Below are positions 17,750 through 25,928 of a stretch of DNA of 49,248 bases, in pieces (positions within the stretch are counted from its first letter, which is position 1; each line of letters starts with the position of its first letter). Under the pieces are notes generated by a model. That model had not been told where the DNA came from and made no database searches. It saw nothing but the letters and a program-made list of their open reading frames with translations. The translations under genes were made by a program, and so were the position numbers. The DNA is from an uncultured Pseudoflavonifractor sp. (GTDB lineage Bacteria > Bacillota > Clostridia > Oscillospirales > Oscillospiraceae): assembly GCF_944387275.1 (NCBI RefSeq), contig NZ_CALXEG010000022.1:1-49248 (forward strand), given 5' to 3'.

Positions 17750-19504
17750 TCACTCTGTGCGGTACCGCTTCTGGGGGATATAGGTGGTGTGGAGCAGCTC
17801 GTGGGCCCGGTGGCCGCCCGGCTCGCCCAGGTACTCCTTGTAGACCTGCTGGAGCACCGGGTTCTCATGGCTGCGGCGGTAGGTCATGCCGGCGTCCTGG
17901 GTGTAGAGGGCCTTGGCCCGCAGGGAGCGGATATCGGTCCAGTTGCGCACGTCGGCGTGCTGGATGGGCTGGCCGCCGCCGTTGATACAGCCGCCGGGGC
18001 AGGCCATGATCTCGATGAAGTCGTACTGCATCTCGCCGGACTTGACGCCGTCCAGCACCTTCTTGGCGTTGGCCAGGCCGGAGACCGCGCACACCCGGAC
18101 GGTCTTGCCGGGCAGCTCGTAGGTGGCCTCCTTGATGCCGGTCATGCCGCGGACCTCGGTGAAGTCCAGGGGCTTCATCTCGCCGTTGGTGACGATCTCC
18201 ACCACGGTGCGCAGGGCGGCCTCCATCACGCCGCCGGAGGCGCCGAAGATGGTGGCCGCGCCGGTGGACAGGCCCAGCATCTCGTCAAACTCGCCGTCGG
18301 GCAGGTTCTGGAACAGCAGGCCGGCCCGGGTGATCATGCGGCCCAGCTCACGGGTGGTGAGGGAGATGTCCACGGGCAGCCAGCCGTGCTGACGCATCTC
18401 CTCCCGCCGGACCTCGTACTTCTTGGCGGTACAGGGCATGACGGACACCACCACGATGTCCCGGGGGTTGATGCCCATTTTCTCGGCATAGTAGCTCTTG
18501 ACCAGGGAGCCGAACATCTGCTGGGGGGACTTGCAGGTGGACAGGTTGGGGATCATCTCGGGGTAGTGCTGCTCGCAGAACCGGATCCAGCCGGGGGAGC
18601 AGGAGGTGATGAGGGGCAGGGTGCCGCCCTCCTGGAGGCGGTGGAGGAACTCGGTGCCCTCCTCCATGATGGTGAAGTCGGCGGCGTTGTCCACGTCAAA
18701 GACCTTGTCGAAGCCCAGGCGGCGCAGGGCGGTGACCATCTTGCCCTCCACGTTGGTGCCGATGGGCATGCCGAAGCACTCGCCCAGGGTGACACGGATG
18801 GAGGGGGCGGGACCCACCACCACGTGCTTGGTGGGGTCGTTGAGGGCGGCCCAGACCTTGGCGGTGTCGTCCTTCTCCTGGAGGGCGCCGGTGGGGCAGG
18901 CCACGATGCACTGGCCGCAGGACACGCAGTCCACCTCGTTCAGGTCCCGGTCAAAGGCGCAGCCCACGTGGGTGGCAAAGCCCCGGTCGTTGCAGCCGAT
19001 GACGCCCACCTCCTGGGTCTTGCGGCACACGGCGGTGCACCGGCGGCACAGGACGCACTTGGAGTTGTCCCGGATCAGGTGGGGGGCGGAGTCCTCGATC
19101 TGGGGGACCAGGCCGTCGGCGGCGTACCGCACGGCGTCAATGCCCAGATCCCGGGCCAGATCCTGGAGCTCGCAGCGGCCGCTGCGGGCGCAGGTGAGGC
19201 AGTCCATCCGGTGGTTGGACAGAATCAGCTCCAGGGTGAGCTGACGGGAGTGGCGGACCTTTTCCGTGTTGGTGAAGACCTCCATCCCCTCGCTGACCGG
19301 GTACACGCAGGAGGCCACCAGGCTCTTGGCGCCCTTGACCTCCACCACGCAGATACGGCAGGCGCCGATCTCGTTGATGTCCTTCAGAAAGCAAAGGGAG
19401 GGGATCTTGATACCCGCGTTTCGGGCCGCCTCCAGCACGGTGGTGCCGGCGGGCACGGAGACCGGGATATTGTCGATTTTCAGATTGACCATTTTCTGTT
19501 CCAT
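17750..19504 (-). CDS. hydA: [FeFe]-hydrogenase catalytic subunit HydA
   Basis: Group A [FeFe]-hydrogenase of 584 aa, the H2-forming subunit of an NAD(H)/ferredoxin-linked complex. Cofactor domains in order: N-terminal [2Fe-2S] (SLCFLKDINEIGACRICVVE, then SCVYP), His-Cys cluster (NHRMDCLTCARSGRCELQ), two [4Fe-4S] (CVLCRRCTAVC; CVSCGQCIVACPTG), then the H-cluster domain with L1 TSCSPGW, L2 MPCTAKKYE and L3 MACPGGCINGGGQP. In L1 the second Cys of the usual TSCCP is Ser, and a Cys appears 21 residues on in LSTCKSPQQ. AGGAGGGG precedes the ATG; hydB ends 15 bp upstream. Last gene of the operon. Confidence 0.95.
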   Translation of the reverse strand: MEQKMVNLKIDNIPVSVPAGTTVLEAARNAGIKIPSLCFLKDINEIGACRICVVEVKGAKSLVASCVYPVSEGMEVFTNTEKVRHSRQLTLELILSNHRMDCLTCARSGRCELQDLARDLGIDAVRYAADGLVPQIEDSAPHLIRDNSKCVLCRRCTAVCRKTQEVGVIGCNDRGFATHVGCAFDRDLNEVDCVSCGQCIVACPTGALQEKDDTAKVWAALNDPTKHVVVGPAPSIRVTLGECFGMPIGTNVEGKMVTALRRLGFDKVFDVDNAADFTIMEEGTEFLHRLQEGGTLPLITSCSPGWIRFCEQHYPEMIPNLSTCKSPQQMFGSLVKSYYAEKMGINPRDIVVVSVMPCTAKKYEVRREEMRQHGWLPVDISLTTRELGRMITRAGLLFQNLPDGEFDEMLGLSTGAATIFGASGGVMEAALRTVVEIVTNGEMKPLDFTEVRGMTGIKEATYELPGKTVRVCAVSGLANAKKVLDGVKSGEMQYDFIEIMACPGGCINGGGQPIQHADVRNWTDIRSLRAKALYTQDAGMTYRRSHENPVLQQVYKEYLGEPGGHRAHELLHTTYIPQKRYRTE

Positions 19505-19519
19505 CTTCTTTCCCCTCCT

Positions 19520-21322
19520 TTAGCCCTTGTGAATGGCGCCGAAGCGGCAGTTGTCCATACACACGCCGCACTTGATACACTTGCTCTGATCCACCACGTG
19601 GGGCGCCCGCACCGCGCCGGAGATGGCGCCCGCCGGGCAGTTCTTGGCGCACAGGGTGCAGCCCTTGCACAACTGGGGATCAATGGTGTACCGCAGCAGG
19701 TTCTTGCACACGCCGGCGGGGCACCGCTTCTCCACCACGTGGGCCACGTACTCGTCCCGGAAGTGCTTCAGCGTGGACAGCACCGGGTTGGGGGCGGTCT
19801 GGCCCAGGCCGCACAGGGCGCTGGACTTCAGGTGGTAGCACAGCTCCTCGATGGTGTCCAGGTCCTCCAGGGTGCCCTTGCCCTCGGTGATCTTGGTCAG
19901 CAGGCCCAGCAGGCGCTTGGTGCCGATACGGCACACGGAGCACTTGCCGCAGCTCTCGTCCACAATGAACTCCAGGAAGAACTTGGCGATGTCCACCATG
20001 CAGTTGTCCTCATCCATGACGATGAGGCCGCCGGAGCCCATCATGGAGCCGATGGCGCCCAGGGAGTCGTAGTCCATGGGGGTGTCGATGAGGCTGGCGG
20101 GGATGCAGCCGCCGGAGGGGCCGCCGGTCTGGGCGGCCTTGAACTTCTTGCCGTTGGGACAGCCGCCGCCGATGTCCTCGATGATGGTGCGCAGGGGGGT
20201 GCCCATGGGGATCTCCACCAGGCCGGTGTTGGTGATCTTGCCGCCCAGGGCGAAGACCTTGGTGCCGGTGGACTTGGGCGTGCCGATGGCGGCGAACTTG
20301 TCCGCGCCGTTGTTGAGGATCCAGGTGATGTTGGCGTAGGTCTCAACGTTGTTGAGCAGGGTGGGCCGCTGGAACAGGCCCTTGTTGGCGGGGAAGGGAG
20401 GACGGGGGTGGGGCTCGCCGCGCTTGCCCTCGATGGAGGTCATGAGGGCGGTCTCCTCGCCGCAGACAAAGGCGCCCGCGCCCAGGCGCAGCTCCAGGTT
20501 GAAGGAGAAATCGGAGCCGAAGATGTTGTCGCCCAGCAGGCCGTACTCCTTGGCCTGCTTGATGGCGATCTCCAGCCGCTTGACGGCGATGGGGTACTCG
20601 GCGCGGACATAGATGTAGCCCTGCTGGGCGCCGATGCAGTAGCCGGCGATGGCCATGGCCTCGATGACGCTGTGGGGGTCGCCCTCCAGCACGGAGCGGT
20701 CCATGAAGGCGCCGGGGTCGCCCTCGTCGGCGTTGCAGCAGACGAACTTCACCCCGTCGGGGGACACGGCGTCGTGGGTGAACTGCCACTTCCGGCCCGT
20801 GGGGAAGCCGGCGCCGCCCCGGCCCCGGAGGCCGGAGGCCAGGATCTCGTCGATGATCTGCTGGGGCGGGATCTTCTCGGTGACAATGCGGCCCAGGGCG
20901 GCGTAGCCGTCCACGCCGATGTACTCGTCGATATTCTCCGGGTTGATGACGCCGCAGTTGCGCAGGGCGATGCGCAGCTGGTGCTTGTAGAAGGTGGTCT
21001 CGGACAGGCTGGTGGCGGTGCCGCCCTCGTCGCTCTCCATGTGGAGCAGCCGCTGGACGATACGGCCCTTGACAATGTGCTCGGAGACAATCTCGGGCAC
21101 GTCGGCCGGGGTGACCTTGGTGTAGCAGGCGCCCTCGGGGTAGATCATGACGATGGGGCCCATGGCGCACAGGCCGAAGCAGCCGGTCTTGACCACCTGG
21201 GCCTCCTTGGCCATGCCCTGGGCCTCCAGCTCACGCTCGAAGGCCTCGATGATCTTCAGACTGTTGGAGGAGGTGCAGCCGGTGCCGGTACAGACCAGGA
21301 TGTGGGATCGAACCAGATTCAT
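19520..21322 (-). CDS. hydB: HydB (NuoF-like) FMN/NADH subunit
   Basis: Flavoprotein subunit of 600 aa of the multimeric hydrogenase; in electron-bifurcating HydABC this subunit holds FMN and meets NAD(H). An N-terminal thioredoxin-like [2Fe-2S] domain (CTGTGCTSS; CFGLCAMGP) precedes the NuoF core with the glycine-rich GLRGRGGAGFPTGRKW and CNADEGDPGAFMDR, the [4Fe-4S] motif ESCGKCSVCRIG, and a C-terminal two-cluster ferredoxin (CKGCTLCAKNCPAGAI; CIKCGVCMDNCRFGAI). The full length and extra C-terminal clusters match HydB rather than respiratory NuoF. GGAGGG precedes the ATG. Confidence 0.95.
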   Translation of the reverse strand: MNLVRSHILVCTGTGCTSSNSLKIIEAFERELEAQGMAKEAQVVKTGCFGLCAMGPIVMIYPEGACYTKVTPADVPEIVSEHIVKGRIVQRLLHMESDEGGTATSLSETTFYKHQLRIALRNCGVINPENIDEYIGVDGYAALGRIVTEKIPPQQIIDEILASGLRGRGGAGFPTGRKWQFTHDAVSPDGVKFVCCNADEGDPGAFMDRSVLEGDPHSVIEAMAIAGYCIGAQQGYIYVRAEYPIAVKRLEIAIKQAKEYGLLGDNIFGSDFSFNLELRLGAGAFVCGEETALMTSIEGKRGEPHPRPPFPANKGLFQRPTLLNNVETYANITWILNNGADKFAAIGTPKSTGTKVFALGGKITNTGLVEIPMGTPLRTIIEDIGGGCPNGKKFKAAQTGGPSGGCIPASLIDTPMDYDSLGAIGSMMGSGGLIVMDEDNCMVDIAKFFLEFIVDESCGKCSVCRIGTKRLLGLLTKITEGKGTLEDLDTIEELCYHLKSSALCGLGQTAPNPVLSTLKHFRDEYVAHVVEKRCPAGVCKNLLRYTIDPQLCKGCTLCAKNCPAGAISGAVRAPHVVDQSKCIKCGVCMDNCRFGAIHKG

Positions 21323-21337
21323 GCCGCATACCCTCCT

Positions 21338-21721
21338 TTATTCCGCAGCGCCGATGGTGTACTCGGTCACCACCTGGCGGTTGACCAGATGGTCGGCCAC
21401 GATCTTGGGCACCATCTCGGGCTTGAGCTTGACGTAGGTGACTTTCTCTTCGCCGGGGACGTACACCTCGGCGATGGGCTCCAGGCGGCACACGCCGATG
21501 CAGCCGGTCTGGGTGACGGTGACGTTCTTCAGCTCCCGCTTGTTGACCTCCTCCAGGAAGGCCTCCAGAACGGGCCGGGCGCCGGCGGCGATGCCGCAGG
21601 TGGCCATGCCCACCACGACGCGGATGGTATTTTCATCGGACTCCCGCAGACCGACCTGCTTCTGCATCCGGTCCCGGATGGCCTTCAGTTCTTCCAGGCT
21701 TTTCACGAATTCATCCCCCAT
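21338..21721 (-). CDS. [2Fe-2S] thioredoxin-fold ferredoxin-like protein
   Basis: Protein of 127 aa with a helical N terminus (LEELKAIRDRMQKQVGLR) and a thioredoxin-like [2Fe-2S] domain with ligands in VGMATCGIAAGARPV and QTGCIGVCRLEP. Such small proteins accompany HydBC in clostridial and Thermotoga hydrogenase operons and may pass electrons into HydB. The ATG at 21721 has no clear ribosome binding site; an in-frame GTG at 21706 behind GGGGGATG is an equally likely start. HydB follows after 15 bp. Confidence 0.85.
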   Translation of the reverse strand: MGDEFVKSLEELKAIRDRMQKQVGLRESDENTIRVVVGMATCGIAAGARPVLEAFLEEVNKRELKNVTVTQTGCIGVCRLEPIAEVYVPGEEKVTYVKLKPEMVPKIVADHLVNRQVVTEYTIGAAE

Positions 21722-21824
21722 TCAAACAAGTTGGTTTCCGCCCTGGGGCATCCCCCGGGCTGCCGCCGGCACGGGGAGACCCCGCCGCGGCCCTGTCAGC
21801 GGGAGGCAACCTCCCGCGCTGTGA
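21722..21824 (-). other. Intercistronic hairpin region
   Basis: Contains a perfect 8-bp hairpin (GCGGGAGG/CCTCCCGC with TTG loop, near 21798-21816) and a further GC-rich imperfect stem, neither followed by a T-run. Possible RNA-processing or stability element between the ATPase and ferredoxin genes. Confidence 0.4.
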
Positions 21825-22358
21825 TCAAACGGACTGCTCCAGCTCCTCCAGATAGCCACGCATCCACATGGCCACCTCCGGCTCGGCCAGGGAGATGCCC
21901 TCCCCCAGCACAGAGCGGATCTCCCGGGTGTCAAAGGTGAAGGAACCCCGGTCCGTGGTGTGGGTGTAGATGGTGTCCACCTCCGGCGCGCCCTGCACCA
22001 GCAGGGCCACCGTGCCCGCCATATCGCCCAGGGGCGGACAGTCGATGTGGCCGCTGCAAAAACGGGCGGTCACCGTGGTACCCACCCCCACCGTGCTCTC
22101 AATGGTCAGGCTGCCGCCGGTCTGTTCCGCCGTCAGGCGGAGAAGGGGCAGCCCCAGCCCCACCTTGCGGGTGGTACGGGTGGTGGTAAAGGGGTCGGTG
22201 ACGGAGGCCAGGAATTCGGGCGACATGCCCCGGCCGTTGTCTCCGATGACCAGAACGAGCTGGCCCTCCCCCTCGGTCAGGGACAGCTCCAGCCGGGTAC
22301 AACCGGCGGAGATGGAGTTCTGGGCAATGTCCAGAATATGAAGGGAAAGCTCTTTCAT
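21825..22358 (-). CDS. GHKL (histidine-kinase-type) ATPase in hydrogenase operon
   Basis: Protein of 177 aa. The N-terminal two thirds is a GHKL ATP-binding fold with N box LHILDIAQNSISAG, G1 box VIGDNGRGMS and G2 box KVGLGLPLLRLTAEQTGG ending in GVGTTVTARF. No dimerisation/phospho-acceptor His domain is present. The C-terminal third (from about residue 105) is unrecognised. Stand-alone GHKL proteins of this sort can act as protein kinases such as anti-sigma factors. Position between hydC and hydB suggests a role in controlling or assembling the complex. GGGAGG precedes the ATG. Confidence 0.85.
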   Translation of the reverse strand: MKELSLHILDIAQNSISAGCTRLELSLTEGEGQLVLVIGDNGRGMSPEFLASVTDPFTTTRTTRKVGLGLPLLRLTAEQTGGSLTIESTVGVGTTVTARFCSGHIDCPPLGDMAGTVALLVQGAPEVDTIYTHTTDRGSFTFDTREIRSVLGEGISLAEPEVAMWMRGYLEELEQSV

Positions 22359-22516
22359 AATTCCGCCCTCCCTGGGGCTGGCTTATTTGTCACGCTTCCC
22401 ACGCCTCGCGGTCGGGTCGCCTTCCCTGCGGCTCGGGCTGGTCTCCGGGCCGCTGTGCGGCCCGCTGCTCGCCCTCGCTCCGGTCCAGGCTCCCCTGCTC
22501 GGCGGCTCAGCGCTTC
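22359..22516. other. GC-rich non-coding spacer inside hydrogenase operon
   Basis: 158 bp between hydC and the ATPase gene, unusually long for this operon, with runs of short CTCG/GGTC words and a GGGCCGC-TGT-GCGGCCC hairpin (near 22457-22473). No open frame, T-run or promoter is convincing. It may be an inserted intergenic repeat. Confidence 0.35.
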
Positions 22517-23011
22517 TCACTCGTATTTGTCCAGAATCGGCCCAACCTGGTCGGGGGTGAGGCGGCCGTACACGTCGGACCCCACCATCATGACCGGGGC
22601 CAGGCCGCAGGCGCCCACACAGCGGCAGGCGTCCAGAGAGAATTTTCCGTCGGGGGTGATGGAGCCGGGACGGATGCCCAGCTTTTTCTCCACCGCGGCA
22701 AGGATGTCCGCCGCGCCCTTGACGTAGCAGGCGGTGCCCAGGCAGACGGAGATCTGATGCCGGCCTTTGGGGTTCATGGAGAACTGCGCGTAAAACGAAG
22801 CGACGCCGTAGACCTCGGAGAGGGGAATGTCCAGCCCCTCCGCGATCATGATCTGGACCTCTTCGGGCAGGTAGCCGAAGATCTCCTGAGCGGCCTGGAG
22901 CACGGGCATGGTGGAGCCGGGCTGACCCTTGTGCTCGGCGATGACCTGACGCAGCCGTTCCTCCTGCTCAGGTGTTCCGTTGTAAGGCACAACGGTCTTG
23001 CAGTTTGGCAT
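22517..23011 (-). CDS. hydC: HydC (NuoE-like) [2Fe-2S] subunit
   Basis: Thioredoxin-like [2Fe-2S] subunit of 164 aa of the multimeric hydrogenase, homologous to NuoE. Helical N terminus with GSTMPVLQAAQEIFGYLPEEVQ and VASFYAQF, then the cluster ligands in CLGTACYVKGA and DACRCVGACGLAPVM, and VYGRLTPDQV. I start at the ATG at 23011, preceded by GGAGG at good spacing; the frame is open to 23044 without support. First gene of the HydCB A operon; a strong promoter lies at 23077-23105. Confidence 0.94.
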   Translation of the reverse strand: MPNCKTVVPYNGTPEQEERLRQVIAEHKGQPGSTMPVLQAAQEIFGYLPEEVQIMIAEGLDIPLSEVYGVASFYAQFSMNPKGRHQISVCLGTACYVKGAADILAAVEKKLGIRPGSITPDGKFSLDACRCVGACGLAPVMMVGSDVYGRLTPDQVGPILDKYE

Positions 23012-23076
23012 GTAGGTGTCCTCCTTTTTCGTATATGTTCTCAATGTGAGGCTGTATTCTGACCTAACATTTGTTC

Positions 23077-23105
23077 ATTATATCTAACTTTTTTGAAGGG
23101 CGCAA
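23077..23105 (-). promoter_or_regulatory. Promoter of the hydC-hydB-hydA operon
   Basis: Minus strand TTGCGC (23100-23105), 17-bp spacer, perfect TATAAT (23077-23082). It shows that the catalytic hydrogenase can be transcribed separately from the HydS-like block upstream. I do not see a clear Rex operator. Confidence 0.7.
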
Positions 23106-23154
23106 TAGGAAATGCGGACAAATGTCAAAATTATGCCGCAAAGGGGTAGAAATT

Positions 23155-23904
23155 TTAGGATGGCAGAGGGCTGAAAGCATTGAAATCAGGGCGTTTCAGC
23201 CATTCCAGCAGGGCGGAAGAATTTTTTTCGGCCAACTCCACCTGCTGGCAGGCGTCCATGATCTGATCCAGGTAGTGGGCGTCCGAGGCGGTGATCACCG
23301 GCAGGCCCTTCAGATCGGGCCGGTCCAGGAAATCAGGGGGGCAGGCCCGGGAGACCTCCGCAAAGGGGAAGCCCAGCCCCGGGTCCCACAGGCCCAGGTT
23401 GGAGATCAGGGAAAAGGAGGGGCGGTCGATGTGGGCGGGCCAGCAGGCTCCGCCCAGAGCCGCCACCAGGCCGGGCACCTCATAGATGCCGATGCCGGTG
23501 GCAGTGGAGAGCATCCGACGCTCCTCCCCCAGCACCGTGTCCTCGCTGTCCATCCTTATTTGGGGACCGAAGACCCGGGAGTCGTTCTCCAGCGGCGGCA
23601 GGCGGCGGAACACCTCCGCCTCAAAGGCCCGGGCGGCGTCCAGATTGCCGAACACGCACACCACATGGACCTCCTCGGCAGTGGTCAGCTCCATGCCGGG
23701 CAGGGCGATGATGCCGTACCGCTCGGCGGCCTCACAGAAGGCGGCGCAGTTGCCCACTGTGTTGTGGTCGGTGAGGGCGGCGGCCTCAATGCCCGCCAGG
23801 GCGCACATGCCCGCCAGATTGGCGGGGGTATTATCTTCAGAGCCACAGGGGGAGAGGCAGGAGTGCAGGTGGAGGTCAAAGGTAAGATTTGGGATAAAAC
23901 TCAC
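23155..23904 (-). CDS. PHP-domain phosphoesterase
   Basis: PHP-superfamily protein of 249 aa with metal ligands FDLHLHSCLSPCG at the N terminus, AALTDHNTVGN, LPGMELTTAEEVHVV, a His in WPAHIDRPS and ITASDAHYL. Related single-domain enzymes hydrolyse phosphoesters, including nucleotides; PHP proteins are regular neighbours of HydS-type genes in Clostridia. The start is GTG at 23904, close behind AAAGG; no ATG precedes the first metal motif. It is the last gene of the HydS-like block, 34 bp after the DRTGG gene. Confidence 0.85.
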   Translation of the reverse strand: MSFIPNLTFDLHLHSCLSPCGSEDNTPANLAGMCALAGIEAAALTDHNTVGNCAAFCEAAERYGIIALPGMELTTAEEVHVVCVFGNLDAARAFEAEVFRRLPPLENDSRVFGPQIRMDSEDTVLGEERRMLSTATGIGIYEVPGLVAALGGACWPAHIDRPSFSLISNLGLWDPGLGFPFAEVSRACPPDFLDRPDLKGLPVITASDAHYLDQIMDACQQVELAEKNSSALLEWLKRPDFNAFSPLPS

Positions 23905-23938
23905 CGCCTTTCAGCAGCCGGACAGCGGTGGCCTGCCG

Positions 23939-24265
23939 TCACAGCAGGCCGTTTACCGCCGCGGCCAGGGCAAAGGTGCCCTTGTCGGAGCCCAGCAGGT
24001 TGACTTCCTGCTCTTTTGCCCGGGACAGGAGGGCCTGGTCGGGGGTGACGCCTTCAGACAGGATGACACAGGCCACGTCGGCCATCAGGGCCACGGCGGC
24101 CACGTTCTGATTGGACATGATGGTGATCCAGCAGTCCCCGGCAGTGGCCCGGCCCATGACCCAGCTGAGCAGGTCGCCGGCGTAGCCGCCGGTGACCGGC
24201 GCGTCGGGGGCGGGGAGGGCGAATTCCGTCAGGGACAGGGCAGCGGACAGCTCTTTTACGGTCAT
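23939..24265 (-). CDS. DRTGG-domain-like protein (second copy)
   Basis: Protein of 108 aa resembling a single DRTGG domain: VTGGYAGDLLSWVMGRA, then CWITIMSNQNVAAVALMADVACVILSEGV and the C-terminal AKEQEVNLLGSDKGTFALAAAV. Such domains are found alone or with CBS and HPr-kinase-like proteins; no catalytic residues are evident. The ATG at 24265 has GAGG eight bases upstream; the in-frame ATG at 24289 does not. It sits between HydS-like and PHP genes. Confidence 0.75.
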   Translation of the reverse strand: MTVKELSAALSLTEFALPAPDAPVTGGYAGDLLSWVMGRATAGDCWITIMSNQNVAAVALMADVACVILSEGVTPDQALLSRAKEQEVNLLGSDKGTFALAAAVNGLL

Positions 24266-24304
24266 GGGAACAACCTCGCTTCCTGGCATAGAATAGGTGA
24301 GGGG

Positions 24305-25639
24305 TCACTTCTTGTGTCCGTGGGGCGGCGAGTCCTTCTTGTGGCGGAAGGGGGCGGGCAGGTACTCGTCGGCGTCGGAGGAACCGGCCATGTACTGCAT
24401 CCGCTCCCGCATCTTGAAGATGCAGTCCTCCTCGCTGGCCCGGCCCAGCACCACGTCCTCGGCAAAGGCCCGGCAGGAGGGGGCGCCGCAGGAGCCGCAG
24501 TGGAGCCCGGGCAGCTGCTGCTCCAGAGCCTCGATCTTGGCCAGCTTATCCATGGCGGCCGCCCGGTCCTGGTCCAGCACGAACACGGGGACATACTGCA
24601 ACTCGTAGTCAAACTTTACCACGTCCCGGTCCTCGCCCTTGAAGGTGAACCGGTTGCGGGACACAGGCAGACCCTTCATCAGCTTTTTGATGCGCATCCG
24701 GGCGCCGTAGGGGTTCTCCACCGTCAGACAGCCCCCCACGCACCCCTGGACGCAGGCGTTGAGCTCGATGAAGTCGGCCTCAGGCAGACGGCCGTCCTCG
24801 ATCTCCTCCAACATGCGGATCACGTTGGAGATGCCGTCCACCGCCACATACCGCTCGCCCATCCGGGCGGCGGACTCGCCGCCGCAGTAGGACCAGCCCA
24901 CGCCCATGATGCCCGAGGAGGACAGGGGCCGCAGTTCCTTGCCCCGCAGCTTCTTCATAGCGCTCAGGAGGCGCAGGTACACGTCCCGGATGGCAAAGGC
25001 CCCGTCCAGCACAGGGTGATTGAGCCCGTCGGGGGTGAGGGCGGCGGTGACCTTGGAGGAGCAGGGCACGATGGAGAACACCCCGATCTCCTCCGGCTTC
25101 AGGCCGGTCTTCTCCACCGCCTCCCGGCGGGCCAGAATGGCGGCCAGCTCCACCGGCGTGATCACCGGCGCGATGTTGGGGATGAGCTTGGGGAAGCGCA
25201 TGCGGATGAGGCGCAGCACCGTGGGACAGGCGGAGCTGATCTGGGGCATGACCCGCTCCACGCCGCCGGTGATGCACTGGCGCTGGTAGTCGCTGATGAG
25301 CTCGGCGGCCTTGGAGACCTCGTACACGTCGTGAAAGCCGATCTCCAGCAGGCCGTTGAGAATGATGTCGATGTCGTCCATGTTGTGGAACTGGCCGTAC
25401 AGGGCCGGCTCCGGCAGGGCCACGCAGTAGCGGAATTTCTTCAGCATGTCCAGCGGGTCGCTGATGGACTTGATGGCCTTGTGGGGGCACACCTGGATGC
25501 ACACGCCGCAGTCGATGCAGCGGGCGTTGAGGATGGCGGCCTTGCCGTTGCGCACCCGGATGGCCTCGGTGGGGCAGCTCTTGATGCAGGTGGTGCAGCC
25601 ACGGCAGCGCTTGTACTCCAGGACAACAGAGTGCTTCAA
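24305..25639 (-). CDS. hydS: HydS-like putative sensory [FeFe]-hydrogenase
   Basis: Protein of 444 aa with two [4Fe-4S] motifs at the N terminus (CRGCTTCIKSCPTEAI; CIDCGVCIQVCPHKAI), an H-cluster domain, and a C-terminal Fe-S motif CGSCGAPSCRAFAEDV...EEDC. H-cluster motifs are altered: L1 SSACPTV (Ala where catalytic enzymes have the proton-relay Cys), L2 IVPCSSKV, L3 LNACVQGCVGGC. These changes fit the HydS/sensory group described in thermophilic Clostridia rather than an H2-producing enzyme. The start is TTG at 25639, eight bases after GGAGG; a GTG at 25648 overlaps that site. There is no PAS domain, so output probably passes to neighbouring ATPase/DRTGG/PHP proteins. Confidence 0.88.
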   Translation of the reverse strand: MKHSVVLEYKRCRGCTTCIKSCPTEAIRVRNGKAAILNARCIDCGVCIQVCPHKAIKSISDPLDMLKKFRYCVALPEPALYGQFHNMDDIDIILNGLLEIGFHDVYEVSKAAELISDYQRQCITGGVERVMPQISSACPTVLRLIRMRFPKLIPNIAPVITPVELAAILARREAVEKTGLKPEEIGVFSIVPCSSKVTAALTPDGLNHPVLDGAFAIRDVYLRLLSAMKKLRGKELRPLSSSGIMGVGWSYCGGESAARMGERYVAVDGISNVIRMLEEIEDGRLPEADFIELNACVQGCVGGCLTVENPYGARMRIKKLMKGLPVSRNRFTFKGEDRDVVKFDYELQYVPVFVLDQDRAAAMDKLAKIEALEQQLPGLHCGSCGAPSCRAFAEDVVLGRASEEDCIFKMRERMQYMAGSSDADEYLPAPFRHKKDSPPHGHKK

Positions 25640-25688
25640 TTCATTCACCTCCGAAGGTTGGGGAGACAGGCTCCCCGGCGGGCGGCAG

Positions 25689-25916
25689 TCATGTCAGCTT
25701 CCGCTTGACCAGCCGCCGGAGGACGAGAAGGACGAGAACGATAACCGCCGTAAACAGCCCGTTCACCACAATGGAGAGGTACCAGGGGGCGGACTGTACG
25801 GCGAACAGGTCGCGATAGGCGTAGTACTCATAGCAGCGCCAGAGGCTGCTGCCGATGAACACGCCCACAAAAGCCCACAGGGCGATGTGCAGGAAATTAT
25901 ATACTTTTTTCCACAT
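25689..25916 (-). CDS. Small two-helix membrane protein
   Basis: Protein of 75 aa with two hydrophobic helices (FLHIALWAFVGVFIGSSLW and LSIVVNGLFTAVIVLVLLVLRRLV) and a basic C-terminal tail (RRLVKRKLT). Family not recognised. The start may be the ATG at 25916 (seven bases after GAGG) or that at 25919. It lies 9 bp after the ATPase gene and 40 bp before the HydS-like gene, so it belongs to this block; it could anchor the relay at the membrane. Confidence 0.75.
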   Translation of the reverse strand: MWKKVYNFLHIALWAFVGVFIGSSLWRCYEYYAYRDLFAVQSAPWYLSIVVNGLFTAVIVLVLLVLRRLVKRKLT

Positions 25917-25928
25917 CATGTTTCCTCA

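Noticed and set aside
17702..21940. Very long open frame (over 1,400 codons) on the + strand
   Set aside because: It is the shadow of hydA, hydB and the ferredoxin gene on the other strand; its Gly/Val/His-rich translation is typical of antisense frames in GC-rich DNA and it has no ribosome binding site.
23071..23106. Rex operator at the hydC promoter
   Set aside because: TTGTTCA is present but the second half-site does not match TTAACAA; too weak to call although Rex control of HydABC is common.
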